This document shows, in pieces, positions 36,813 to 45,700 of a stretch of 64,000 bases of DNA. A program made the translations under genes and the position numbers. Positions within the stretch are counted from its first letter, which is position 1. The number at the start of each line of letters is the position of its first letter. The notes beneath the pieces are model-generated. The model did not search any database, was not told the origin of the DNA, and was given only the letters and a program-made list of their open reading frames with translations. The stretch is from Gracilimonas sp. (GTDB lineage: Bacteria; Bacteroidota; Rhodothermia; Balneolales; Balneolaceae), in contig NZ_JAEPPI010000003.1 in the NCBI RefSeq assembly GCF_017641085.1, forward strand, positions 844,622 through 908,621. Reading direction: 5' to 3'.

Positions 36813-37917
36813 CATTCTTCTGAAGCAATTGCAGAACTTTTTCTGCACACCCCCAGCTTAGGGTTACCCCGGCGCCTCCGTGCCCGTAGTTATGGATGAA
36901 AAGCCTGTTGTGCATTTGTTCGGCTTCAAGTCGTAATCCATCTTCATTTTTACGAAGATACCGGTAGCCAATCTTCACCTTTCTTTTGGTGAATCGGTCG
37001 ATTTCCATCCCAAAGCTTTCCTGCAGAATATCTTTATGAAGAGTGTACATCTGTTCGGGAATTACAATGCCGTCAATTTTCTTATTTGGGGAGATGGTTT
37101 GTTCTCCGGTCCATTTTCCATGTTTGTCCAACCGTCCTTCCTGTCGACTCCCCCCCAAAATCCAACCATCGCTTCTGGGATAGAAATAAACATCCTGCGC
37201 ATTCCCTGATTCCGTATGGTAGATTTCTGTTCCCTGTGAAAAATTATAAGAAACGATATCTCCATTGGGACTCTTCAAAATGGGAGCGTCTAAAATTTGA
37301 AGAAGATGCCCGCGATATAGAAGTCCATTGGGGTCATTAAAGAGTTCTACAGACCCAAGTCCGGAACAGTTTATAACGATATCGAAAGGAAGACCCTTTA
37401 AATCTTCTTTTTCCAGTGATTGAATTTGAAGCTCGGCTCCGGCCTTAAGTACCGAATTCAAAAGGGCCGGGTAGTACAGTGACCAATCGCAGAAATAGCA
37501 GTTGAATTTCCAACCCGCCTGAATGGCAATTCTGGAATGTGTGGGGTGAAAAGAATCCCGAAATTCTTCAAGAGGAGAGAAGCCTTCCATGTATTGGGCG
37601 TAGCCGGGGCAGTCTTTCACGAAAGCAAAAAGCTCGAAGTGTTCGTGAACTTTCAACCCGGGGAATTGCCGTTCATATAGTGCATCAAAATGGGAGAGGC
37701 TTTCTTTGAATATGGAATCAATTTCAGCGGAATTGACACTGCGGGGAATCACCGAAGCAGCCGGAAACAGGCTGCTGAAGGTAGGGTCGTTCCGGGCTAT
37801 TCTTGGATCAGATTCCGATAGTATTGTGACCTTCCAATTGTGTTGTTGAAGAAGTTTAGCAACGCTTAATCCGCTTACTCCGCAACCAATAATACAGACG
37901 TTTCTTTCTTTACTCAT
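36805..37917 (-). CDS. D-amino-acid-oxidase-like FAD oxidoreductase
   Basis: The 370-residue flavoprotein starts with the dinucleotide-binding motif VCIIGCGVSGLSVAKLL. It has an NCSGLGSVELF loop mid-protein and ends with FIHNYGHGGAGVTLSWGCAEKV, all features of the D-amino acid oxidase/DAO family. It would oxidise an amine substrate, producing hydrogen peroxide. It is probably cytoplasmic. Its stop region overlaps the convergent merC end by 8 bases. Confidence 0.87.
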   Translation of the reverse strand: MSKERNVCIIGCGVSGLSVAKLLQQHNWKVTILSESDPRIARNDPTFSSLFPAASVIPRSVNSAEIDSIFKESLSHFDALYERQFPGLKVHEHFELFAFVKDCPGYAQYMEGFSPLEEFRDSFHPTHSRIAIQAGWKFNCYFCDWSLYYPALLNSVLKAGAELQIQSLEKEDLKGLPFDIVINCSGLGSVELFNDPNGLLYRGHLLQILDAPILKSPNGDIVSYNFSQGTEIYHTESGNAQDVYFYPRSDGWILGGSRQEGRLDKHGKWTGEQTISPNKKIDGIVIPEQMYTLHKDILQESFGMEIDRFTKRKVKIGYRYLRKNEDGLRLEAEQMHNRLFIHNYGHGGAGVTLSWGCAEKVLQLLQKNVS

Positions 37918-38029
37918 ACCAAAATATAAAGGCTTTAAAGTTGGAATAAATTAATTTTCAGCCCGGCTAATATGTTGTTTCAAGTATCTAATTTTGGTAA
38001 TTTTAATTATCAACAGACAGGCTTTTTAC

Positions 38030-38887
38030 GTGCAAAAAACAATATCATCAGTTTTATTCACTGTTCTTTTTATGAGCATGGTGTCCTGCAATTTGCTCAC
38101 CGTGGATGAAGAAGCTTCCGACTATCCCACCACCTTTCCGGCTATTGAGTTATCTGAACTTGATAAGATGAATCAGGAGTATCAAGCCGCTAATGACGGC
38201 CACATTTGTTCAACACTCAACAAGTATGGGTTCACCGGATATAGTGAAATATTTTTTAAAAATGGAGAAAGTCCCTGCGCAAACCGGGACGTTGTGCGGG
38301 TTGAAATTAATCAAACAGACTCCCTTATTACGGCGGCAAAAGCAGCTTTGCTAAATAATAGCACCTATACCGGGGTAAATGATACTTCAAAACTTATGAT
38401 TACAGAATTATTGCCGATAAATGGATGTACCATCTGTGAAGGCCCCGGTCTTAACAATGTACCGATAGAGTTGAAAATCACTTTTGCTGAGCAGAGGATA
38501 GATTCAAATAAAGTAGTTGGAACCGATATCACGGTTGTTGCAGATGCAGAGGGAGTAAGCAGAATTTGGGGGAATTGGTATTCCGATTTTGAAAGCCCTG
38601 ATTTTGTGAACTTTGGATACGAGGAAGTACAATCCGGAATGGTAGGATGGCAGATTGATATGCGTCGTTTTACCGGAGAGGAAGTAATTTATACAGTGCA
38701 GGAAGATGATATCAGCGGGAAGCCCGAGCGGGTGTACCTGCCGATAGAAAATGAGAGTGAACAACAACTGGAAATTCGTACATGCTGGGCAATCCCTGTG
38801 TCATACAGCGGAAATTCAGCCTTTAACGGCTGGATAGCGTATGTGGATATAGAAGAAGGATTCCTGGTAGATATGAGAGCCCGTTAG
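38030..38887 (+). CDS. Hypothetical lipoprotein
   Basis: The preferred start is GTG 38030, giving 285 residues beginning QKTISSVLFTVLFMSMVSC after the initiator, a good lipoprotein signal. A TTG at 37994 would extend it by 12 codons. The mature part has several cysteines and is beta-rich, with no family recognised. There are no close neighbours in an operon. It is probably an envelope lipoprotein of unknown role. Confidence 0.7.
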   Translation: MQKTISSVLFTVLFMSMVSCNLLTVDEEASDYPTTFPAIELSELDKMNQEYQAANDGHICSTLNKYGFTGYSEIFFKNGESPCANRDVVRVEINQTDSLITAAKAALLNNSTYTGVNDTSKLMITELLPINGCTICEGPGLNNVPIELKITFAEQRIDSNKVVGTDITVVADAEGVSRIWGNWYSDFESPDFVNFGYEEVQSGMVGWQIDMRRFTGEEVIYTVQEDDISGKPERVYLPIENESEQQLEIRTCWAIPVSYSGNSAFNGWIAYVDIEEGFLVDMRAR

Positions 38888-38981
38888 TTCAGAAATCTGG
38901 TATCACGAAGGATATTATTTTCTTTACGGTACCTGATTATTAAGATTAGTAACATTTGTTAATCTCATTACTCTTAACTTT

Positions 38982-39392
38982 ATGAGCAATGACTATACAA
39001 AAAGCATAAAGGACGAAACATTGACTGAATCGGCAAATAAGAAAATACTTATTGTAGAAGACGACATGATTATCTCATTGGTCGTTGAGAACATGATCAA
39101 GAAACTTGGCCATACGTTGGTGGGCAAGGCTGCCTCCGGAGATGAAGCCATTGAGTTAGCCAAAGAGCATCAACCGGATATTGTGTTGATGGACATTCGC
39201 CTTAAAGGAGAAATGGATGGCATTGAGGCTGTCACTCAAATCAAAGAGCACATCACCACGGAAGTGATCTACCTGACCGGAAACTCCGATAAGGTAAATT
39301 ACGAGCGCGCCAAAGCAACCGAATGTGTGGATCTTATCTCCAAGCCCTTTACGATTGGTGAATTGACCCGGTCTTTAGAGCTGGTTCCCTGA
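38982..39392 (+). CDS. Single-domain response regulator
   Basis: The 136-residue receiver domain has the full acidic pocket: D27/D28 in IVEDDMI, phosphorylation site D71 in VLMDIRLKGEMDG, T99 in VIYLTGN and K121 in ISKPF. There is no output domain. The sequence resembles the stand-alone or histidine-kinase-linked receivers of Bacteroidota. No kinase gene is near. The gene is followed by a repeat-bearing membrane protein. Confidence 0.93.
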   Translation: MSNDYTKSIKDETLTESANKKILIVEDDMIISLVVENMIKKLGHTLVGKAASGDEAIELAKEHQPDIVLMDIRLKGEMDGIEAVTQIKEHITTEVIYLTGNSDKVNYERAKATECVDLISKPFTIGELTRSLELVP

Positions 39393-39459
39393 TAACTTTT
39401 TGTGCATCTTTTCGGGGATTTTATCGTAGGTTAGTCCGAAATAAAGATGGGCAAATACT

Positions 39460-40149
39460 ATGAGTACAAAATTCAAAAACCTTCGAAACGATTTAGAAGA
39501 TCTGGAACAAGACGGGCAATTCGATATTGATGAAATCTCCTCTTCATCCGGTAGCAAGTCAAGCTCAAAAATTGCCAATTATATACTGCTTTTCGCATTT
39601 ATAGCCACACTTACTTTTTATGCCGGCTCGCAGTTTAATTCTTCAGGCATAGATTTAAATCCACTGGATAACATCGTTCAGGAATTCAATCAGCCAAATG
39701 AAGATTTGCTGAATAGAATGGGAGCCTGGATGGAAGAGATGGGCTACGGAACTCTTACGCATGAAGAACTCATCGCCCTGAGGGCAGAAGGAGTTACAGC
39801 TACCTACACCTCGCAAATCAGAGATGCCGGATACCCTGATGTAACACTGGAGCAGTTGGTGGAGCTTCAGGACGCAGATGTAAGCAGCACCTTCACCCGT
39901 ATGATGGCCGAGCTGGGCTATGAACTCACGGTTCAGGACTTGATTGATCTGCGCCGAGCCGATGTAACAGCGTTCTTTACCAGCAATATGATGGATTTAG
40001 GTTATACGATGGAAGAACTTACCCAGGAAAACCTGATCCGGATGAGAAACATCGGGGTCACCCACACACTCGCTGAGAGGTTGACAGAAGAGCGGGGAGC
40101 ACGACCCACCGTTGATGAACTGATCCGCTATCGCATTAGTAATCAATAA
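39460..40149 (+). CDS. Membrane-anchored protein with about 29-residue repeats
   Basis: The 229-residue protein has an acidic N-terminus, one membrane helix (residues 40-56) and about four repeats from residue 88 on. Each has a GY pair (residues 95, 124, 153, 181), then LT-x-LI-x-LR and a GVT-type turn, as in LTHEELIALRAEGVTATYTSQI. Similar repeats are found after membrane metallopeptidase domains, but no peptidase is present here. It is probably a protein-interaction module on the outer side of the membrane. Confidence 0.75.
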   Translation: MSTKFKNLRNDLEDLEQDGQFDIDEISSSSGSKSSSKIANYILLFAFIATLTFYAGSQFNSSGIDLNPLDNIVQEFNQPNEDLLNRMGAWMEEMGYGTLTHEELIALRAEGVTATYTSQIRDAGYPDVTLEQLVELQDADVSSTFTRMMAELGYELTVQDLIDLRRADVTAFFTSNMMDLGYTMEELTQENLIRMRNIGVTHTLAERLTEERGARPTVDELIRYRISNQ

Positions 40150-40226
40150 GTAAGAAGGTTTTAAGGGAACATTTTCTTCTTAATTTTCTTTACAGGTAGT
40201 GAATAGAAACAACTAAACAACTTGTA

Positions 40227-40796
40227 ATGAAAAAATTACTATCACTTTTTTCTTTAATAATAATTTCAACACTGCTAACACAGGCTACGGCTCAGCAGTA
40301 CCTGATCGAAAACTCTTCCGGTATTGGACCAAAGATTGGTTTTTATAAAGCCCCTGATGCTGAAGACGGAACTATGTTTATCGGCCTTCAGTCCCGAACA
40401 AAAGGGAAATATGTAGGTGCTGAATTTTCTCTGGAGTACAGAGGAGAGCAAAGCTATACAACCACAGGCGGAAGCGAGCTAACCGTTCGCCAGGTACCGG
40501 TAACCGGTTCTTTATTAGTATTTGCCCCATTGGCAGAGAACTTGGCTCCTTATGGATTAGCCGGACTGGGTGCTTACTACACCTTCTATGATTATGACGG
40601 TGGCTTTGTAAACCCGGGTGATGATGCTGAAGTGAAAATAGGATATCATTTGGGCTTTGGTGCTGATGTAGCACTTTCCGAATCGGCAGCTTTGAATGTT
40701 GATTACCGTTATCTGTTCTTAGATGGAAGCGATGATTTGTCTAATAAAGAATTCAGCGGTAATGTGATTTCAGCAGGACTCACGTTTTATTTCTAA
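40227..40796 (+). CDS. Outer membrane beta-barrel protein
   Basis: The 189-residue protein has a signal peptide (ending ATAQQ). It then has eight or so amphipathic beta strands with aromatic belts, for example VGAEFSLEYRGEQ and ALNVDYRYLFLDG, and the last strand ends in AGLTFYF. That C-terminal phenylalanine pattern is typical for Bam-assembled barrels of the OmpA/OmpW-like small class. Ligand unknown. A strong terminator follows. Confidence 0.85.
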   Translation: MKKLLSLFSLIIISTLLTQATAQQYLIENSSGIGPKIGFYKAPDAEDGTMFIGLQSRTKGKYVGAEFSLEYRGEQSYTTTGGSELTVRQVPVTGSLLVFAPLAENLAPYGLAGLGAYYTFYDYDGGFVNPGDDAEVKIGYHLGFGADVALSESAALNVDYRYLFLDGSDDLSNKEFSGNVISAGLTFYF

Positions 40797-40820
40797 TCTA
40801 AAAAAGTCCTATTTTAAGAT

Positions 40821-40853
40821 TCCCGCACTTAACCGGTGCGGGATTTTTTTGTT
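40821..40853 (+). terminator. Rho-independent terminator
   Basis: TCCCGCAC and GTGCGGGA pair perfectly around a 7-base loop, followed by TTTTTTTGTTT. Confidence 0.93.
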
Positions 40854-40896
40854 TAATCCATAATGAACCTTACTTACTCTTACTGAAATCAGAAAT

Positions 40897-41820
40897 ATGC
40901 CGGAAATCGTACTACCTGAAGTTGAATTAAACATTTACTCACCTAAAGATCCCACCGAGATTACCGTAGTTGAGAACTATGTATGTACCAAAGAGAGCAG
41001 CCCGAATTTTGTAAGGCATATCACCTTCGACGTGTCAGGAACGGAACTGGAGGGGCGAGTTCGGATCGGTCAGTCGATTGGCATTCTGCCACCGGGAGAA
41101 AATGAGAAAGGGCGTCCGCATAAGCTTCGTCTATATTCGGTTTCTTCTCCTACAAAAGGAGAGGGTGGTAAATCTAACCTGGTTTCCACTACGGTAAAGC
41201 GAACTATTGAAGAGCTGGATGGAAAACTGTACACCGGTATTTGCTCCAATTACCTGGCCGACTTAAAGCCCGGAGATAAAGTAAAAGCAACCGGTCCATC
41301 CGGAAAACGGTTTCTACTGCCTGAGAATCCGGAGGATTTCAACTACGTGTTTTTTGCTACAGGAACCGGCATCGCTCCATTCAGAGGGATGATTATGGAA
41401 ATGTTGGAAGCGGGGATGGAGAATCAAATTGCCCTTGTTTTCGGTGCAGCTTATCGAACCGACCTGATTTACCCCGATTACTTTATGGAGACGGAAAAGG
41501 AGAACGATAATTTTCACTATATCGCTAAGATATCGCGGGAAGACCGCCGTCCGGATGGCTCGAAGTATTATGTACAAACAGCCATCGAAGATGAGGAAAA
41601 GATTCTGGATCCCATCCTAAGCCAGCAAAACACATTGATTTATATTTGTGGAATCAAGGGCATGGAAGCCGGAATCTACAAGATGCTGGCCAAGAAAGGC
41701 TTTAAAGATTACCTCGTATTAAAAGGCGACTATGCCGATATGGATCCTGCCGATTGGGACTGGGACGAAATGAAGCGTAATGTTAAACCCGGCGACCGCA
41801 CTTTCGAAGAAGTGTATTAA
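40897..41820 (+). CDS. Plant-type ferredoxin-NADP reductase
   Basis: The 307-residue protein has a FAD domain (RLYSVSS at about 80) and an NADP domain (FFATGTGIAPFRGM). It ends in EEVY with a C-terminal tyrosine, the residue that stacks on the flavin in plastidic-type FNR. It would pass electrons between ferredoxin and NADP. No transit peptide or signal peptide is present, so it is cytoplasmic. No ferredoxin gene is near in this window. Confidence 0.87.
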   Translation: MPEIVLPEVELNIYSPKDPTEITVVENYVCTKESSPNFVRHITFDVSGTELEGRVRIGQSIGILPPGENEKGRPHKLRLYSVSSPTKGEGGKSNLVSTTVKRTIEELDGKLYTGICSNYLADLKPGDKVKATGPSGKRFLLPENPEDFNYVFFATGTGIAPFRGMIMEMLEAGMENQIALVFGAAYRTDLIYPDYFMETEKENDNFHYIAKISREDRRPDGSKYYVQTAIEDEEKILDPILSQQNTLIYICGIKGMEAGIYKMLAKKGFKDYLVLKGDYADMDPADWDWDEMKRNVKPGDRTFEEVY

Positions 41821-41872
41821 TTACAGGCATAAATTTGGTTGTAGCCATTCTGAAACTGACAAGGCCGGTCGA

Positions 41873-42445
41873 TTAAGAATGAATTTTAGTCACCCCACCC
41901 GATACGATAAACCGCATAAAGTTGGTTGGGTCGGTTTTAATTGGGGTAACTTTATCCTTAGGGACGATATATAGATTACCTGAGAAATTATAGGAGTGAG
42001 GACAATAGACAGCCACTTCATCTTCCAGGCCGAAGTGCTTCAGGGATTCTTCGGTGATGAACCCAAATCGCTTCATGCCAACCGGTTCACTGAATTCCAC
42101 ACTCACCGGCTTGGTAAACTTCTTTTTATCTCCTACAAAAGCTTCCGTGAGATCCTTCAGTGAATTATATACAATGTTGACGAAGGGTGTTTTTGTGAGC
42201 AGTTTTTCGAACAGGTGAAGGATGGGCTTCACAAACGTCTGCGTGAGCGCAAATCCAATAAGGGTGATGGCTATGAAGCCGGTAACAATTCCTAAGCCGG
42301 GTATCTCCAGATCAAACCAGCTGTAGAACAGGTTATTGAAAATGTCATTAATCCAGACCAGGGTTGCGTAAACCAAATAGGCAGTTGCACTGACGGGTAA
42401 TATGACCAGCATTCCGCGGAAGAAGTAATTCAGGATTGTTTTCAT
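41873..42445 (-). CDS. DUF502 family membrane protein
   Basis: The 190-residue protein has two N-terminal transmembrane segments (about 8-32 and 52-75). The DUF502 body follows (TKTPFVNIVYNSLKDLTEAF, SVEFSEPVGMKRFGFITEE, FSGNLYIVPKDKVTPI). The function of the family is unknown; many bacteria carry one copy. It is convergent with FNR and divergent from alaS. Confidence 0.87.
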   Translation of the reverse strand: MKTILNYFFRGMLVILPVSATAYLVYATLVWINDIFNNLFYSWFDLEIPGLGIVTGFIAITLIGFALTQTFVKPILHLFEKLLTKTPFVNIVYNSLKDLTEAFVGDKKKFTKPVSVEFSEPVGMKRFGFITEESLKHFGLEDEVAVYCPHSYNFSGNLYIVPKDKVTPIKTDPTNFMRFIVSGGVTKIHS

Positions 42446-42572
42446 AATCGGCAGATGATATTAGCTTTTCCTGAATCTAACGGTAAATACCGAAAGATGT
42501 GCAGAACCGGAGAGGAACATTGAATAAAGTACATTCAATGCAGAAGTTTTGATCACCCATGAACCGAAAGAC

Positions 42573-42626
42573 CGAATAACGAATAACGAATAACGAATAA
42601 CGAATAACGAATAACGAATAACGAAT
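42573..42626. repeat. Tandem repeat of CGAATAA
   Basis: About 7.7 uninterrupted copies of the 7-base unit CGAATAA lie between the DUF502 gene and alaS. The same CGAATAACG string occurs singly near 23690 and 26005, in other gaps. Copy number may vary by slippage. Confidence 0.9.
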
Positions 42627-42706
42627 CTCAAACCACACATGAGTTCAAATCATATTTTTCCTATCTTCAAGGCTCTGTAAAAACCAACACTCACACATCA
42701 AAATTA

Positions 42707-45376
42707 ATGTCGCACAAGACTTCTGCCCAGATTCGTCAGGAATTTTTTGATTTCTTTGCTGAAAAAGATCACGCTATTGTTGATAGTGCTCCTGTTGTAC
42801 CTAAAAACGACCCAACCCTGTTGTTCACTAATGCGGGGATGAACCAGTTTAAAGCCATTTTTCTTGGGGAAGAGGAAGTCCTTAAGCATGAAGGGAAAAC
42901 CTGGAATCGCGCAGCCGACACCCAGAAATGCATTCGTGTGAGCGGAAAGCACAATGACCTGGAAGAAGTAGGTCACGATACCTATCACCACACGCTTTTT
43001 GAGATGCTGGGGAACTGGTCGTTTGGCGATTATTTCAAGAAAGAAGCTATTGCCTGGGCCTGGGAGCTGTTGGTGGATGAGTGGGGACTGGAACCCGATC
43101 GTTTATACGCTACCGTATTTGGCGGTGATGAAGAAGACGGACTCCCTGTGGATGATGAAGCCATCGAGCTTTGGAAAAGTGAGACAAGCATAGATCACGA
43201 TCACATCCTGAAGTGTGGAAAGAAAGATAATTTCTGGGAGATGGGGGAAACAGGTCCCTGTGGCCCGTGCTCGGAAGTTCATATCGATCTTCGTTCAGAT
43301 GAGGAACGAAAGAACAAGCCCGGCCGTGATTTGGTGAATATGGACGACCCAAGAGTGATGGAGATCTGGAATTTGGTATTCATTCAGTTTAACCGGAAGC
43401 CGGATGCCTCTCTTGAAAAACTCCCCGCCCGGCATGTGGATACCGGAATGGGCTTTGAGCGAATTTGTGCCGTTTTGCAGGGCAAGACATCCAACTACGA
43501 CACTGATGTATTCACCCCGATAATTAATGAAATTGCAGACATGGCCGGACTGAAATACGGCAACGATGTAGAGAAAGACATTGCCATGCGTGTGATAGCT
43601 GATCATATCCGGGCGGTTACTTTCTCGATAGCTGATGGTGCTTCTCCGGGTAATGATGGCCGGGGGTATGTCATCCGCCGGATTCTGCGCCGTGCAATCC
43701 GTTACGGCTGGGATGTATTGGATTTCAAAGAACCGTTTTTCTACAAATTAGTAGATGTATTGGCGGAGCAATTCAAGGATGTGTTCCCGGAAATTCCGGC
43801 TCAAAAAGAATACATCGTTAATGTGATTCGATCGGAAGAAAAGAGCTTTCTGAAAACATTGGGACAAGGCATCGAGCTGTTCAACGAAATGGTGGAAGGG
43901 AAGGACAAGCTTTCCGGTGAGGATGCTTTCAAGCTGCACGACACTTATGGTTTCCCAATCGACCTTACAGAACTGATGGCCCGCGAACAAGGCGTTGAAG
44001 TGGATGTGGAAGGTTTCAACAAGCATATGAAAGAGCAGAAAGAACGTGCTCGTGCTGCCGGAAAGTTTTCGGTGGATCAATCCGACTCGAAATCATGGAA
44101 CGTGGTTGAAGAAACCGATGAATTTGAGTTTGTGGGATATGACGATGCGGAAGCGGAAGTGAATATTATTGCCTATCGCAAGGAGGGAGACCGGTTTGCG
44201 ATTCAGTTGAACAGAACTCCTTTTTATGCTGAAAGCGGTGGTCAGGTTGCTGATACAGGGCTCATCACCAATGGCGATGAGTACATCAAGGTGCTGGATG
44301 TGCAGAAGTCGAACGGACAATTTATACACTATGTAGATAAACTTCCTGAAGACCTGAGCGGAAGCTGGAAAGCAAGCATAGATTTGGACCGCCGGATTGA
44401 AATTCAAAAACATCACTCAGCAACCCATTTGGTTCATGCTGCGCTGCGCGGAATTCTGGGTGATCATGTGGCTCAGAAGGGATCGTTGGTGGATGAGAAT
44501 CACCTTCGTTTCGACTTCTCCCATTTTGAGGCGATGACGGATGAACAGCTGGATGAAGTGGAACAGCTGGTGAATGAGAAAATTCAGGAAAACATCCCGC
44601 TCCAGGAAGAACGAAATGTGCCGATTGAAGAGGCTAAAGATCGCGGTGCGATGATGTTGTTCGGGGAGAAGTATGGAGAAACCGTTCGGGTGATCACCTT
44701 TGATGAAAATTATTCCGTTGAACTTTGCGGTGGAACTCATGTTGGGGCTACCGGAGAAATCGGCTATTTCCGATTTACACAGGAAACTTCTGTAGCTGCC
44801 GGCATCCGTCGAATTGAGGCTGTTTGCGGAACGCGGGCAGATAAGCTACTCCGCGATGAAAAACGACTGCTTAAGCAGGTGAAAGGAGCGATCGGTCAAA
44901 CACAGGATCTGGCAGCTGATGTAATGAAGCTGATCGAAGAAAAGAAATCACTGGAGAAAGAGCTCGAACAAGTGCAGCTCCAGAATACCGGTGCCAAGCT
45001 GGACGAGCTGATTCAAAATGCCGGTTCCCTGGATTCAGATATTAAACTCGTGAAAGGTGAAATTGCCGGCGCCGATATGGACGTCCTAAAGCAGCTTGGG
45101 TACGATGGTCTTCAGAAAACAAAGAAAAACACCGCAATTGTATTGGGATCCAAAGATGAAGAAGAAGGGAAGGTGTACCTGATGGTGGCACTTTCAGAAG
45201 ACCTCATTAAGGAAAAAGGTTTGAAAGCAGGCGCAATTGTGGGTCAGCTTGGAAGGCTTGTAGGCGGAGGGGGTGGTGGACAGCCTAACCTGGCAACAGC
45301 CGGAGGCCGCCAGCCTGAAAAATTGAGCGAAGCTTTGGAAAAAGTGAATGAAATAATCACTGAATCCATTTCCTGA
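42707..45376 (+). CDS. alaS: Alanyl-tRNA synthetase
   Basis: The 889-residue class II enzyme joins alanine to tRNA-Ala. The catalytic core starts with TSAQIRQEFFDFFAEKDHAIV and includes TNAGMNQFK. The editing site keeps all four zinc ligands: H569 and H573 in HHSATH, and C674 and H678 in CGGTH. The C-terminal DHHA1-like tail ends with the glycine run VGGGGGGQPNLATAGG. Full length. Confidence 0.97.
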   Translation: MSHKTSAQIRQEFFDFFAEKDHAIVDSAPVVPKNDPTLLFTNAGMNQFKAIFLGEEEVLKHEGKTWNRAADTQKCIRVSGKHNDLEEVGHDTYHHTLFEMLGNWSFGDYFKKEAIAWAWELLVDEWGLEPDRLYATVFGGDEEDGLPVDDEAIELWKSETSIDHDHILKCGKKDNFWEMGETGPCGPCSEVHIDLRSDEERKNKPGRDLVNMDDPRVMEIWNLVFIQFNRKPDASLEKLPARHVDTGMGFERICAVLQGKTSNYDTDVFTPIINEIADMAGLKYGNDVEKDIAMRVIADHIRAVTFSIADGASPGNDGRGYVIRRILRRAIRYGWDVLDFKEPFFYKLVDVLAEQFKDVFPEIPAQKEYIVNVIRSEEKSFLKTLGQGIELFNEMVEGKDKLSGEDAFKLHDTYGFPIDLTELMAREQGVEVDVEGFNKHMKEQKERARAAGKFSVDQSDSKSWNVVEETDEFEFVGYDDAEAEVNIIAYRKEGDRFAIQLNRTPFYAESGGQVADTGLITNGDEYIKVLDVQKSNGQFIHYVDKLPEDLSGSWKASIDLDRRIEIQKHHSATHLVHAALRGILGDHVAQKGSLVDENHLRFDFSHFEAMTDEQLDEVEQLVNEKIQENIPLQEERNVPIEEAKDRGAMMLFGEKYGETVRVITFDENYSVELCGGTHVGATGEIGYFRFTQETSVAAGIRRIEAVCGTRADKLLRDEKRLLKQVKGAIGQTQDLAADVMKLIEEKKSLEKELEQVQLQNTGAKLDELIQNAGSLDSDIKLVKGEIAGADMDVLKQLGYDGLQKTKKNTAIVLGSKDEEEGKVYLMVALSEDLIKEKGLKAGAIVGQLGRLVGGGGGGQPNLATAGGRQPEKLSEALEKVNEIITESIS

Positions 45377-45700
45377 TTGGTTATCTGTATTATGTGCAAA
45401 GAAATGGAACACGGATGAGTTGGATTGGACGGATCATCACGGGTGTATGTTCATGATTATCGCACAAATGAGGCGCTTGTGTGGTGTTGAATTTAAGTAT
45501 TGATGTTGTTCACAAAGTACAAGCGGACGCTTGAACTATTTTTAAGGTGCAAGTTACAAATCAGTGATTATCCCAAACATCAGTGTTATCCGTGTTCAAT
45601 CAGGATGTAATTAATCAAGCAGAATCAAATCACGAAATCTTCATAAAAATTGGATATATTTCCAACCTTTTGAAGAATCCTGTTATCACTAAAACTAATT
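45377..45700. other. Repeat-bearing gap between alaS and pdhA
   Basis: This 324-base stretch has no gene. Inverted arms GAACACGGAT (45407-45416) and ATCCGTGTTC (45588-45597) enclose palindromes at 45461-45485 and 45520-45533. The last 40 bases may hold the pdhA promoter, but none is clear. Confidence 0.6.
45407..45597. repeat. Palindromic repeat cluster with inverted ends
   Basis: The 10-base inverted arms lie about 170 bases apart and flank two REP-like palindromes, GCACAA...TTGTGTG and CAAGCG-GA-CGCTTG. The element recalls a small non-coding mobile or REP-type repeat. Related pieces (ACACGGATGA, TTGTGCGGTGGT, GACGCCTGAACTAT) occur at 13366-13585. Confidence 0.55.

Noticed and set aside
42573..42626. 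CRISPR array
   Set aside because: The 7-base units are contiguous with no spacers, and no cas genes are present.
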